Positions 1 to 9,519 are shown, numbered from the stretch's first letter. The stretch is 59,808 nucleotides of DNA from Ahrensia sp. (GCA_002698425.1 NZXU01000035.1:1-59808); one strand, 5' to 3'. The notes: a model not told the origin generated them from the sequence alone. Translations and numbers: made by a program.

Positions 1-478
1 ATGAGGCGGCCAGTCGGGACCTTGCGGGTCCCGGGCGTAGAGCGGCCGGAGCCGGAAGCAGCCGAGGGGCGGTCGAAAGACCGCATATACACAATAGACA
101 GAGCGATCCTTCGACCGCCCGTCTTCCATCTTTACGTGCTCACGGCAGTTCCCGCTGCGCGGGAACGCCTCCGCATGGGCGGCGAAAAGTCGCCGACGCG
201 CGGTCGCGCTTTTAGGGGCCCGCCAGCGAGGGCGAAGCCCGAAGCTTACGGGTGGGACAGAAAACCTGCTTCGCCCGGATCTTTGAAATCGCTGATGTTG
301 GAGATTAGTACGGGGCGAAGCGACGTGCGCCCACTCTCCACCCTCGTGGGGGAGAAAGTGATTTCCTGGGCTTAGCTTGCTAAGTCCTTGGAAATCACAA
401 GAGAGGGGGTCGCGATGTTGGAGATCGGTCGCGATCCCCCACCTTGCACCCCGCCTTCGCCTCACCTACTTGCCTCCC
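1..478. other. Gene-free, hairpin-rich region at the window edge
   Basis: No convincing gene is visible in the first 478 bases; the frames open here have unnatural composition and no ribosome binding site. The stretch is packed with inverted repeats: 15-21/27-33, 69-74/79-84 with a GAAA loop, 148-155/159-166, and 198-202/205-209 followed by TTTT at 210-213. Further right, 358-366 pairs with 390-398 around an inner CTTAGC/GCTAAG stem, and about 404-414 pairs with 434-445. The 12-mer GATGTTGGAGAT occurs at 294-305 and again at 414-425. The left third could be the 3' end of a structured RNA or a transcript tail; the right part resembles mosaic intergenic repeats of rhizobia. The cut-off left edge prevents a firm call. 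Confidence 0.5.
214..260 (+). repeat. Short interspersed repeat, copy A
   Basis: A unit of about 47 bases beginning AGGGGCCCGCCAGCGAGG and ending GGGTGGGACAG, with CCGAAGCTT in the middle. It matches similar units at 3721-3774, 3774-3810 and 4914-4960. It encodes nothing obvious; the pattern of GC-rich ends around an AAGCTT core suggests a small interspersed element rather than a regulatory site. Confidence 0.5.
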
Positions 479-1093
479 ATGGACACCATCCCCCCGCAAT
501 TCGTCGAGATCGTCGAGGCCGTGCGCGAGCTTTACGTCACGCAGTTCGCCGACACGGTCGCCGGCTTCTCCGAGGAGACGCATGTGGTCGAGCCGGTGCT
601 GCTCGATTCCGAGGGCGATGTCGCGACCGAGGGCCCGATGCGGCTGCCGTTCCGCGCCGACTACGCCTCGCTGGAATCCGGCAAGCTGGAAAGCTTCACC
701 GCGCCGCGCGAACTGCGCTTCGACACCTTCTCCTTCACGCTCGGCGGCACGGTGATCGTCGTCGCGCCCTTTGCCTGGGACTACGCGTCGGTGCATGTCG
801 CCGGTGAGTGGGACGAGCTCGCCGCGCGGCTCTTCGCCGACTGGCACCGCCGCGCCTTCGGCGACGAGCAGGCCGAGGACAATATCCGCCTGCAGAACGT
901 CATCCACACGGCCACCACGCCGGAAAAGACCGAGGCCGGCTACGCCTTCGAGGCCGATTTCGGCACCGCCCCCGCCGACACGATGAGCGACCTCCTGCTC
1001 GCCCTCCTCGGCAACGCCCCCGACCGCATCGAGATCGGAATGCCGGCGGATGAAGAGGGTGAGGAGCGTTCAGAGACTAGCCGGGCTGTCTAA
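479..1093 (+). CDS. Hypothetical protein, 204 aa
   Basis: I do not recognise a family. The chosen ATG begins MDTIPPQFVEIVEAV; an in-frame upstream extension to 377 crosses repeat sequence and is rejected. The product is acidic, has no signal peptide or membrane segment, and looks like a soluble alpha/beta protein with a conserved-looking core around PFAWDYASVHV (about residues 97-107). The acidic tail (DEEGEE) ends just before a palindromic repeat. No clear ribosome binding site precedes the start, so the start is uncertain. Codon usage is like that of neighbouring core genes. Confidence 0.7.
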   Translation: MDTIPPQFVEIVEAVRELYVTQFADTVAGFSEETHVVEPVLLDSEGDVATEGPMRLPFRADYASLESGKLESFTAPRELRFDTFSFTLGGTVIVVAPFAWDYASVHVAGEWDELAARLFADWHRRAFGDEQAEDNIRLQNVIHTATTPEKTEAGYAFEADFGTAPADTMSDLLLALLGNAPDRIEIGMPADEEGEERSETSRAV

Positions 1094-1100
1094 CAAGGTC

Positions 1101-1129
1101 GTCATCCTCGGGCTTGACCCGAGGATGAC
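1101..1129. repeat. Palindromic intergenic repeat (29 bp)
   Basis: Perfect 12-bp arms GTCATCCTCGGG / CCCGAGGATGAC flank the loop CTTGA. This is the form of a palindrome widespread between genes in alphaproteobacterial chromosomes. It sits directly behind the stop codon at 1093 and could also stabilise the 3' end of that transcript. A related but longer element lies at 51123-51263. Confidence 0.7.
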
Positions 1130-1169
1130 GGAGGGTGGGGGTCGCGTTCGGGCTAATCGCCACAAAAAA

Positions 1170-1189
1170 CCCCGGCGCGAACGCCGGGG
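1170..1189 (-). terminator. Intrinsic terminator of the chemotaxis receptor gene
   Basis: An 8-bp stem CCCCGGCG / CGCCGGGG with a CGAA loop is preceded on the plus strand by AAAAAA (1164-1169), which reads as a U-tract after the hairpin on the minus strand. It lies 26 bases beyond the stop of the minus-strand receptor gene. Confidence 0.8.
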
Positions 1190-1215
1190 CTCTGTTCTCC
1201 CGCAGAGGGTTAAGC

Positions 1216-3249
<2,034 letters not shown>

Positions 3250-3322
3250 TCAAGGCAGATCGGCGCGCCGCAGCCGCCAAGGCCGCAGGGAAGTCGCGGC
3301 CAGTAGGAAGAGGCGGCGACGG

Positions 3323-3676
3323 CTACTCTTCAGGCTCGGTCGTGAACATGAGCGGGAAGCCGAATTTCTTGCCGTAATCGGTGGCCCGCGTCGCCTTGGT
3401 CTCGGCGACGTCGCGCTGATAGACCGCAATCACGCAGACGCCCTTGCGATGCGCCGTCATCATTACCTGGTAGGCGCGGTCCTCGCCCATGCCGAACTCG
3501 GCCTTCAGGACCTGGGTGACGAAGTCGCGCGGCGTGTAGTCGTCATTGATCAGGATGACCTTGTGCAACTTCGGCCGTTCGACCTTCGGTTTCGTGACCG
3601 TCTTGCCCTTGGGCGGGGCGTTGCCGGTGTCCGGACCCGCCGCGCGGATCGTGTGGGAGGAGATCGAGTGCATCAT
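3323..3676 (-). CDS. clpS2: ATP-dependent Clp protease adaptor, ClpS2 type
   Basis: ClpS delivers N-degron substrates to ClpAP. The fold shows INDDYTPRDFV (the N-terminus-binding NDD residues), TAHRKG and DVAETKATRA, with an N-terminal extension before the domain; 117 aa in total. In the classical adaptor the residue after TP is Met; here it is Arg, and the tail GFPLMFTTEPEE resembles the second alphaproteobacterial paralogue, ClpS2, which I recall as having a narrower substrate range. No clpA lies beside it, also fitting ClpS2. Start: two adjacent ATGs (3676 and 3673) with no Shine-Dalgarno; a TATAAT box lies only seven bases upstream, so the mRNA may be leaderless. Confidence 0.88.
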   Translation of the reverse strand: MMHSISSHTIRAAGPDTGNAPPKGKTVTKPKVERPKLHKVILINDDYTPRDFVTQVLKAEFGMGEDRAYQVMMTAHRKGVCVIAVYQRDVAETKATRATDYGKKFGFPLMFTTEPEE

Positions 3677-3683
3677 GGGAGGG

Positions 3684-3712
3684 ATTATAGCGCGCGATCG
3701 GCAAATGGCGAA
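3684..3712 (-). promoter_or_regulatory. Candidate clpS2 promoter (leaderless transcript)
   Basis: On the minus strand TTCGCC (3712-3707) and a perfect TATAAT (3689-3684) are separated by 17 bases. Transcription would be expected to begin at about 3677, immediately before the ATG at 3676. The -35 match is only 3 of 6, so the -10 box carries most of the evidence. Confidence 0.5.
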
Positions 3713-3720
3713 GGGGTTAC

Positions 3721-3774
3721 AGGGACCCGCCAGCGAGGACGCAGTCCGAAGCTTAAGGGCGGGAAAAGGACAGC
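3721..3774 (+). repeat. Short interspersed repeat, copy B
   Basis: Begins AGGGACCCGCCAGCGAGG, contains CCGAAGCTTAAGGGCGGG and ends GGACAG; close match to copy A at 214-260. It lies directly upstream of the clpS2 promoter, between two divergent genes, and abuts a partial copy. Confidence 0.55.
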
Positions 3775-3810
3775 CCGCCAGCGAACAAAAAGAAGCTTGA
3801 GGGCGGGGCA
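3774..3810 (+). repeat. Short interspersed repeat, copy C (degenerate)
   Basis: Shorter and more diverged unit: CCCGCCAGCGAAC, then GAAGCTTGAGGGCGGGGCAG. Head-to-tail with copy B, suggesting tandem duplication followed by a deletion of the middle. Confidence 0.45.
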
Positions 3811-3894
3811 GACATCTCCCGGCAAGATGTGGCAATGGGGCCGGCCTTGCGAAAATGGTACCTTTCAGTGGGGCGCAAACCGGAGGAGGCCCCC

Positions 3895-4245
3895 ATGGAA
3901 ACTGAAAAGAAGTGCCCGTGCCACGGCATCGTCGTCGAGACCCGCAAGGACGGCAAGTCGACCTACGAGCTCGAATGCCATGGCGACTGCGACAAGGGCA
4001 AATGCGACAAGCGCCGCGAAAAGGACGATCACGACACCGTCATCGAATGGTGCGGCTGTGAGGATGGCGAGCGCACTTGCAACATCTACATCTCGACCGA
4101 TGCGCGCGGCCGGCAGTTCATCGACTGTTTCACGCTCGGCTGCAAGGAAGGCATGGAATGCCGCCTCGTCGCGCTGAAACGCGAGGAGCGCGACGGCTTC
4201 ATGCGCATCGAATGGACCTGCGCCTGCGTCATGCTGCCCTGCTGA
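3895..4245 (+). CDS. Small cysteine-rich protein, 116 aa
   Basis: Unrecognised soluble protein with 14 cysteines in 116 residues (positions 7, 9, 28, 32, 37, 53, 55, 62, 78, 83, 89, 109, 111, 116). Several are in CxC or CxxxC spacing, as in metal-binding proteins, and there is no signal peptide, so the thiols would be reduced in the cytoplasm. This points to zinc or another soft metal, or to a redox role; that is inference. The start is fixed by GGAGGAGG eight bases ahead of the ATG; a longer upstream start at 3829 has no such site. It faces clpS2 divergently across the repeat pair. Confidence 0.85.
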   Translation: METEKKCPCHGIVVETRKDGKSTYELECHGDCDKGKCDKRREKDDHDTVIEWCGCEDGERTCNIYISTDARGRQFIDCFTLGCKEGMECRLVALKREERDGFMRIEWTCACVMLPC

Positions 4246-4307
4246 ACGGTTAGAAATCCGGGCGCGCCTGCAGACGCCGCGTGACATGATGGCCGCGAGT
4301 TGGGTAA

Positions 4308-4916
4308 ATGCGGCCAACCACGGGAAACCGCTTGCGTAGACTGATCGCCATCCTCGCCCTCAGTTTTCTCTCGGCTCCGGCACATGCCGGAATCCGCGCG
4401 AAGATCGTCGAGACGACCTATGCGATTTCCGGAAACACCGGCAAGGCGCTTTACGCGTCTATCGGCCAGCGCGGTCCGCGGCTCAGGGGCGGCGCGTCGA
4501 GCGCGGTCGCCAAGACCGATTTCGACCTGAGATGGGGCCGCGACTATGTTCGCGAGGGCAATGCCTGTGTGCTGAAGGCGGCGCGGCCGTTCCTGACCGT
4601 GACCTACACGCTGCCCGAACCGGCGGAACCTCTGCCGGCCGGGACCGCCGCGCGCTGGCGTGTTTTCATCGCCGGCATCCGCGCCCACGAGGCGGTGCAT
4701 GGCCGCTATGTCGAGGAAATGGCGCAGGAGATCTACGACAGCACGGTTGGCTTCCGGCAGGAAAACGATCCCGCATGCAAGGCGATCCGCGACGCGATCC
4801 AGGCGCCGCTGAAAGCGGCCTATGCCCGCTACAAGGCGAAAAACAGAGCCTTCGAACAGTCGGAAATGGCGATTGGCGGCAACATCCGCCAATTGATTGC
4901 CGATCTGATCCGCTAG
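4308..4916 (+). CDS. DUF922-family secreted putative zinc protease
   Basis: A 202-residue protein with a signal peptide (about residues 1-27, cleavage after AHA). The segment IRAHEAVHGRYVEEMA contains HExxH followed by G, the zinc-binding form seen in the DUF922 family, whose members are predicted Zn-dependent proteases. Conserved features include a Tyr/Trp-rich N-terminal region and two cysteines (in NACVL and DPACKAI) that could form a periplasmic disulfide. Its substrate is unknown. The stop codon at 4914-4916 is the first part of another copy of the interspersed repeat, so it has no ordinary terminator. Confidence 0.8.
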   Translation: MRPTTGNRLRRLIAILALSFLSAPAHAGIRAKIVETTYAISGNTGKALYASIGQRGPRLRGGASSAVAKTDFDLRWGRDYVREGNACVLKAARPFLTVTYTLPEPAEPLPAGTAARWRVFIAGIRAHEAVHGRYVEEMAQEIYDSTVGFRQENDPACKAIRDAIQAPLKAAYARYKAKNRAFEQSEMAIGGNIRQLIADLIR

Positions 4917-4960
4917 GGGCCCGTCAGTGAGCGCGTAGGCGACATTTGAGGACGGGACAG
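4914..4960 (+). repeat. Short interspersed repeat, copy D
   Basis: TAGGGGCCCGTCAGTGAGCG through GAGGACGGGACAG follows the same pattern as copies A-C. It starts at the TAG stop of the DUF922 gene and separates it from the convergent rhodanese gene. Confidence 0.45.
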
Positions 4961-5004
4961 GGATTCTCGCAGCAAGCGAGCCTGGTGGCGGGACGTACGC
5001 TTTC

Positions 5005-5607
5005 CTAGTCTTCACCCGTCACGGTCAGCCCGAGCACTCGCCAGCTCTGCATGCCGCCGCGATAGTAGAAAATCCGCTCGGCCGGATAACCGGCGGCGAC
5101 CATCGCGCGGATGGCCGTCGGCGACTGGCCGCACCATAGCCCGTTGCAGAACAGTGCGACGCGCTTGGCGTTTTCGCAGTCCCAGCCGTCGAAATCCGGT
5201 TCGCAGCCGAGCTCGGTCAGCCGGTCTCCGACCTGCGTGTAAGGCAGGCTGATCGCGCCGGGAATCGAGCCGCCCTGGTACCAGTCGACGGTCCGGCTAT
5301 CGACCACCACGGCCTCGGGGTCCTTCAGCATGCCGATCAGTTCCAGTTCGCCGATCGTCGTGACGCCCTCGGCCGGCGCCATCGGCTGGATGCAAAAGGG
5401 CGGGCACGCGCGGGACGTTTTCGCAAACTCCCCGGTAATTTCATGCTCGGTATCCTGGATACGGCGAATCTCCACCGGACCGCTCCCGGTTTCGACGGTG
5501 ACGCTCGGCATGTCGCGCGCAATACCGACCTTCAACTCCTCCGCATGGCCGCGCGCCGAAAAGCCGACGACCATGGCCGCCATCGTGAAAAGAATGATCC
5601 GATACAT
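5005..5607 (-). CDS. Secreted rhodanese-like domain protein
   Basis: A 200-residue protein with a signal peptide (about 1-22, ending GHA) and a single rhodanese domain in the C-terminal two thirds. The active-site loop contains CNGLWCGQS: a catalytic Cys and a second Cys three residues on, so it could act in sulfur transfer or as a thiol-redox protein in the periplasm. Two more cysteines sit in ACPPFC. GGAGGAT precedes the ATG. It begins one base after the stop of the Kazal lipoprotein gene, so the two are translated from one mRNA and probably act at the same place. Confidence 0.85.
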   Translation of the reverse strand: MYRIILFTMAAMVVGFSARGHAEELKVGIARDMPSVTVETGSGPVEIRRIQDTEHEITGEFAKTSRACPPFCIQPMAPAEGVTTIGELELIGMLKDPEAVVVDSRTVDWYQGGSIPGAISLPYTQVGDRLTELGCEPDFDGWDCENAKRVALFCNGLWCGQSPTAIRAMVAAGYPAERIFYYRGGMQSWRVLGLTVTGED

Positions 5608-5608
5608 G

Positions 5609-5986
5609 CTATCCTCCCTTGCAAGTCCCCTGATAGACCGTGCGCGCGCCTTCCGCGCCGGCTACGCAGTCATTCGAGTAGGTCCGGTACTGATTGCCGA
5701 TCCGGGCGCAGACCGGCTGGTAGATCTCCGGGCAGACCCGGTCCGGCTTGCGCGGCTCGCAGGCGCCGGGCGCATAGCCTTCATAGCCCGACGCCCGCGC
5801 CACGCAGGCATTCGGGAAGGTCCTGCCGCCCGTCTCGGTGCGGGCGCAGACCGGCTGATAGACTTGCGGGCAGTATTGCGGGTCGGCCGGCGGCGGATTG
5901 ACGGTCGCCTCGCAACCCGAAAGCGCCGCCGCGGCGAGTGCAAAGCCGATGCCGATAAGCCCGTAATGCCAGTGCCGTGCCGCCAT
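5609..5986 (-). CDS. Lipoprotein with two Kazal-type domains
   Basis: 125 residues. A hydrophobic leader ends in the lipobox LSGC (Cys25 would be lipidated by Lgt). The remainder is two near-identical Kazal-like modules (about 38-77 and 84-123), each with C-P-x-x-Y-Q-P-V-C-A-R, a T-x-x-N-x-C core and a final Cys. Kazal domains are serine protease inhibitors in animals and occur sporadically in bacteria; an inhibitor or protease-shield role is inferred. First gene of an operon with a secreted rhodanese. The two modules probably arose by internal duplication. Confidence 0.85.
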   Translation of the reverse strand: MAARHWHYGLIGIGFALAAAALSGCEATVNPPPADPQYCPQVYQPVCARTETGGRTFPNACVARASGYEGYAPGACEPRKPDRVCPEIYQPVCARIGNQYRTYSNDCVAGAEGARTVYQGTCKGG

Positions 5987-6353
5987 GCGCCTGCCCGCCT
6001 GTAGAGGATTCGGGCTTGAGTCTAGGCGGCTTCCGGACCGCTGTCACGTGGCACATTTGCCGCAATTGCAGGATCTTGCGGGCGCACTTCACAAAAGTTT
6101 CGCTTTACTTCCGCCCGTATTTCGCGCAACGATTTTGCCGTTCGGGCAATTTGCGAACAACGGAAGTTGGAAATACCGCGCGCCGGCACGCCAAAGAACA
6201 AGCCGGGCGTCAGACCTTCGGGCGACGCGAGAACTGGTCCCTTTCCCTGCATTCGAGAACTGCCTGCCCTCGACCGGTCGCATGGTGCGATCGGCAACTG
6301 AAGCGCGGCAGACTCTCTGGGCAGCCGCAAGATACGGAAAAGGATCCGGTAAC
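5987..6353 (+). promoter_or_regulatory. Intergenic region and long leader of the cold-shock gene
   Basis: 367 bases without a gene between the divergent lipoprotein and cold-shock genes. Cold-shock mRNAs often have long structured leaders. Visible here are TTGCC/GGCAA arms around GTTCG at 6135-6149, nested inside TTCGCGCAA/TTTGCGAA. I cannot place the promoters with confidence. Nothing else is seen. Confidence 0.4.
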
Positions 6354-6569
6354 ATGTCTGAGACAGGTACTGTCAAATTCTTCAACGCGGACAAGGGCTA
6401 CGGCTTCATCAAGCCGGACAATGGCGGCGCGGACATCTTCGTCCATATCTCCGCCCTGCAGGCGTCCGGCCTCGCCACCCTCGACGAAAACCAGAAGGTC
6501 TCCTACGAGACCGAGCCGGACCGTCGCGGCAAGGGCCCGAAAGCGGTCAACCTCGCCATCGCCGACTAA
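6354..6569 (+). CDS. Cold-shock domain protein (CspA family)
   Basis: A 71-residue single cold-shock domain that binds single-stranded RNA and melts structure during cold or stationary-phase adaptation. RNP1 (KGYGFIKP) and RNP2 (DIFVHISAL) are both intact. The start [10 protein letters not shown] is standard for the family; longer upstream starts run through the leader and are rejected. It is followed by a strong terminator, so it is monocistronic. Confidence 0.97.
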   Translation: MSETGTVKFFNADKGYGFIKPDNGGADIFVHISALQASGLATLDENQKVSYETEPDRRGKGPKAVNLAIAD

Positions 6570-6615
6570 GGCAAAGCTTTCGGCGAATTGTCGCCGTTAT
6601 TGTTATGCAGACTGA

Positions 6616-6643
6616 AGGCGCGAACCGGAACCGGTTCGCGCCT
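6616..6643 (+). terminator. Terminator of the cold-shock gene
   Basis: Arms AGGCGCGAACCGG / CCGGTTCGCGCCT form a 13-bp stem (the innermost pairs open in practice), followed by TTCGCGTTTT. Confidence 0.85.
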
Positions 6644-6790
6644 TTCGCGTTTTCCGTGCAAGGATTTCGCACCGGAAGGCAATGTGAAGAGCCGTTCAGG
6701 CTGCGTTCAGCTTGGAAACGGCAACATGGGCCCACGCGTTAGGGCCGGCGTGCCCTCGGAATACGGGAACAACGCGAACGGAGCACGAAT

Positions 6791-7354
6791 ATGAAACAGA
6801 AAATCAACGCCAGGTCGCTGAAGACCTTCGTCGCCGCGCTTGCCGTCGCCGGCACCGCGATGACCCCGCTTTCCACCGTGTCGGCCGCCGCCGATGGCTG
6901 GGGCCATCGCGAGGGCATCCGCCATGTCGGCGGACACTGTGACTTGCGCGACAACCCGAACTGTGGCGGCGGAGTCCGCGGCGGCGACGGCAGGTTCCAC
7001 ACGAAGCACTTCAAGAAGCGTCGCGGCGGCTACTACCCGCCCCGCGTCGAGCGCCGCCATCATGACGACGGCAGCGCCGCGGCCGCCATCATTCTCGGCA
7101 TCACCGGCGCGGCGATCATCGCTGGCGCGCTCTCCAATTCCAACCCGTCGACGGTCTACGAGACCTACCCGGCCCCGAACCCCTATCCGCCGGCGCCCTC
7201 CCGCGGCCCGAAGGTCATCACCTACGGATCGACCCTCGAGCCCTGGACCCGCGGCTGGTACGAATGGTGCGACGATCGCTACCGCTCGTTCAATCCGGAA
7301 ACCGGCACCTATCGCGGCTATGACAACCGCGACCATTTCTGCGTGCCGAAATGA
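6791..7354 (+). CDS. BA14K-family secreted protein
   Basis: 187 residues with a signal peptide (about 1-32). The middle has a glycine/alanine hydrophobic segment (about 97-114) typical of these proteins, and the C-terminus carries the signature WCDDRYRSFNPETGTYRGYD followed by HxxC. BA14K was described as an immunoreactive, lectin-like Brucella protein; homologues are common in Hyphomicrobiales envelopes. Two cysteine pairs are present (one in the mature N-terminus, one in the C-terminal motif). It has its own strong terminator. Binding specificity cannot be read from sequence. Confidence 0.88.
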   Translation: MKQKINARSLKTFVAALAVAGTAMTPLSTVSAAADGWGHREGIRHVGGHCDLRDNPNCGGGVRGGDGRFHTKHFKKRRGGYYPPRVERRHHDDGSAAAAIILGITGAAIIAGALSNSNPSTVYETYPAPNPYPPAPSRGPKVITYGSTLEPWTRGWYEWCDDRYRSFNPETGTYRGYDNRDHFCVPK

Positions 7355-7370
7355 CCTCCGGCACTTAATG

Positions 7371-7408
7371 CGACAAGGCCCGGACGGCATAGCCTCCGGG
7401 CCTTGTCG
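7371..7408. terminator. Strong hairpin between convergent genes
   Basis: A perfect 14-bp stem CGACAAGGCCCGGA / TCCGGGCCTTGTCG with a 10-base loop lies between the BA14K gene and the oppositely oriented MBL-fold gene, and may serve both. The U-tract on the plus side is short. Confidence 0.75.
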
Positions 7409-7441
7409 TTTGTCCGGGCAACCTGCGACTACCGGTGGGTA

Positions 7442-8086
7442 CTATGCGAGGAAGGGATTGGTCCGCCTCTCCTCGCCGATCCGGCCGCCGGGTCCGTGCC
7501 CGCAGATAAAGCCGATATCGTCGCCGAGCGGGAAAAGCTTCTCCTTGATCGAGGCGATCAGCGTCGCGTGGTCGCCGCCCGGAAGGTCGGTCCGCCCGAT
7601 CGAGCCGCGGAAAAGCACGTCGCCGACATGGGCGAAACTGGCTTCGCGATTGTAAAAGACGACGTGGCCCGGCGCATGGCCGGGGCAGTGCAGCACCTCG
7701 AAGTCGTGGCCGGCAAACGACAGCGTCTCGCCCTCTTCCAGCCAGCGATCCGGCGTCACGTTGCGCACAGTCCCCGGCAGGCCGAACATCTTCGCCTGAT
7801 CCTCCAGCTTGTCGAGCAGCATCTTGTCGGCCTTGTGCGGGCCGATGATGTCGACGCCCAGCGCTTCCTTCAATTCCATCGCCCCGCCGGCGTGGTCGAT
7901 GTGGCCATGCGTCAGCCAGATCGCCTCGACGATGACGCCGTTTTTCTCCAGCGCCTCCTGGATCTGGTCGACATCACCGCCCGGATCGACGACGACCCCG
8001 TGTTTGGTTTCCGTATCGAACATCACCGTGCAATTCTGCTGGAACGGTGTCACGGGGATGATCAGCGCATTGAGCGTCGCCGCCAT
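7442..8086 (-). CDS. MBL-fold metallohydrolase, YcbL-like (glyoxalase II type)
   Basis: A 214-residue cytoplasmic hydrolase. The metal site is complete: T59-HGHIDH-65, then HCPGHAPGH, HVGDVLFRGS and the final HGPGG. Length and the FRGSIGRTDLPGG segment match the YcbL subgroup, which hydrolyses glutathione thioesters such as S-lactoylglutathione. This would remove the product of methylglyoxal detoxification. No glyoxalase I lies nearby. Same strand as the glycine-rich gene and ilvE but separated by a terminator. Confidence 0.85.
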   Translation of the reverse strand: MAATLNALIIPVTPFQQNCTVMFDTETKHGVVVDPGGDVDQIQEALEKNGVIVEAIWLTHGHIDHAGGAMELKEALGVDIIGPHKADKMLLDKLEDQAKMFGLPGTVRNVTPDRWLEEGETLSFAGHDFEVLHCPGHAPGHVVFYNREASFAHVGDVLFRGSIGRTDLPGGDHATLIASIKEKLFPLGDDIGFICGHGPGGRIGEERRTNPFLA

Positions 8087-8163
8087 GAACTTTCCTTGTA
8101 TCGTTGATCTTTCCGGCCCGCTTCCTGCCAGTTTGTCGATCGGTTTCGCAACCCCGAAGAAAC

Positions 8164-8190
8164 AAGGACGGCCCTCACGGAGCCGTCCTT
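8164..8190 (-). terminator. Terminator of the glycine-rich protein gene
   Basis: 9-bp stem AAGGACGGC / GCCGTCCTT with a nine-base loop; on the minus strand it is followed by TGTTTCTT. It lies 18 bases past the stop at 8209. Confidence 0.7.
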
Positions 8191-8208
8191 TCGAATTCTG
8201 CCTGCTTT

Positions 8209-8493
8209 TCAGCCCTTCTTCATTGCACCCATGACGGCGCCAACGATGCCGGTCAGAACGGCGCCCCCTGCCGCGCCGCCAACGGCATCGCCGAGCAGGC
8301 CGTTCAGCGCGCCGGCAGCCGCCGGATTGCTCATCAGTGAGCCGAGAAGCGCGCCGCCACCGACGCCACCGATGGCGCCGCTCAGTATTTTGGGCAATTG
8401 CGACATCGCCGCCTGCTTGAGGGCAGCGCCCACCGCCTGTCCGCCGATGATGCCGGTAACGATCTGCACGATGATTGGAACGAGACTTTCCAT
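8209..8493 (-). CDS. Small glycine/alanine-rich hydrophobic protein
   Basis: 94 residues with repeated small-residue motifs (GAIGGVGGGALLG, GDAVGGAAGG), a glycine-zipper pattern typical of small membrane-associated proteins. No known domain. ATG chosen because AGGAGG stands seven bases upstream; the longer version starting at 8535 lacks this. Ends MKKG. It stands between ilvE and the MBL hydrolase with terminators on both sides, so it forms its own transcript. Confidence 0.75.
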   Translation of the reverse strand: MESLVPIIVQIVTGIIGGQAVGAALKQAAMSQLPKILSGAIGGVGGGALLGSLMSNPAAAGALNGLLGDAVGGAAGGAVLTGIVGAVMGAMKKG

Positions 8494-8579
8494 GATTATC
8501 CTCCTGTCTCCGGCCGGCTTATGCCAACCTTCCACAGGATGAACCTGAACCTAGCGGTCCGGAAGCACCAAAGACAAAA

Positions 8580-8602
8580 AAGGCCCGGTCTGACCGGGCC
8601 TT
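8580..8602 (-). terminator. Terminator of ilvE
   Basis: Inverted repeat AAGGCCCGGTC / GACCGGGCCTT with A-rich sequence on its left flank (8575-8581), which reads as a U-tract on the minus strand. Confidence 0.85.
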
Positions 8603-8625
8603 CGTCGTTTTTCGGCAGGTTCTTG

Positions 8626-9519
8626 CTATTCCGCCGCGGCCTGGTGCGCAGGCGTCACCGCAGCGGTATAGTCGTTCATCAGGTTTGTCGTGATCTCACC
8701 GACCTCGAACTTGTACGGTCCGACCTCGGAGACCGGCGTCACTTCCGCGGCGGTGCCGGTCAGAAAACACTGTTCGAAGTCTTCCATCTCCTCCGGCATG
8801 ATCACCCGCTCGACGAGCTCGTAACCGCGCTTCTTCGCAAGATCGATGACGGTGCGCCGCGTGATGCCGTCCAGGAAACAGTCCGGCGTCGGCGTATGGA
8901 TGACGCCGTCCTTGACGAAGAACACATTCGCGCCGGTCGCCTCCGCCACCTGGCCGCGCCAGTCCAGCATCAGCGCGTCCGCATAGCCCTTGGCTTCGGC
9001 GGCGTGCTTGGAGATCGTGCAGATCATGTAGAGGCCTGCGGCCTTCGACTTCGACGGTGCGGTGCACGGGTCGGGACGGCGGTATTCGGCAAGATCGAGG
9101 CGGATGCCCTTCAGCCGCTGTTCCGGGTCGAAATAGCTCGGCCACTGCCAGATCGCGATGGCGAGATTGATCTTGTTGGCCTGCGCGGATACGCCCATCA
9201 TCTCCGATCCGCGCCAGGCGATCGGACGGACATAGGCGTCCGTAAAGCCCTGCTTGTGAAGAAGCGCGACGCAGGCATCGTCGATTTCCTGCACCGAATA
9301 GGGGATTTCGAAACCGAGGATCCGCGCGGATTCGTGCAACCGCTCGGTATGTTCGGTCAGCTTGAAGATCTCGCCGCCATAGGCCCGCTCGCCCTCGAAG
9401 ACCGCGCTGGCGTAGTGCAGGCCGTGGGTCAGGACATGGACCTTCGCATCCTTCCACGGCACGAACTCGCCATTCATCCAGATATGGCCGTCTAACTGAT
9501 CAAAAGGGACTCCAGCCAT
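8626..9519 (-). CDS. ilvE: Branched-chain amino acid aminotransferase
   Basis: A class IV PLP-dependent aminotransferase, 297 aa, catalysing the last step of Leu, Ile and Val synthesis. It shows the N-terminal LTHGLHYASAVFEGERAY segment, the Lys in the SKAAGLY segment (expected Schiff base), and EATGANVFFVKDG. Full length with a standard start. It diverges from a MarR gene across a palindrome, so the MarR protein could control it. leuA at the other end of the window feeds the same pathway but is not linked. Confidence 0.95.
   Translation of the reverse strand: MAGVPFDQLDGHIWMNGEFVPWKDAKVHVLTHGLHYASAVFEGERAYGGEIFKLTEHTERLHESARILGFEIPYSVQEIDDACVALLHKQGFTDAYVRPIAWRGSEMMGVSAQANKINLAIAIWQWPSYFDPEQRLKGIRLDLAEYRRPDPCTAPSKSKAAGLYMICTISKHAAEAKGYADALMLDWRGQVAEATGANVFFVKDGVIHTPTPDCFLDGITRRTVIDLAKKRGYELVERVIMPEEMEDFEQCFLTGTAAEVTPVSEVGPYKFEVGEITTNLMNDYTAAVTPAHQAAAE

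Noticed and set aside
1..375. 124-codon frame at the window start
   Set aside because: It crosses hairpins and repeat copy A, with skewed composition; no family or ribosome site.
3449..4177. 242-codon frame overlapping clpS2 and the cysteine-rich gene
   Set aside because: It is antisense to clpS2 and then out of frame with the better supported cysteine-rich gene, which has a strong ribosome site.
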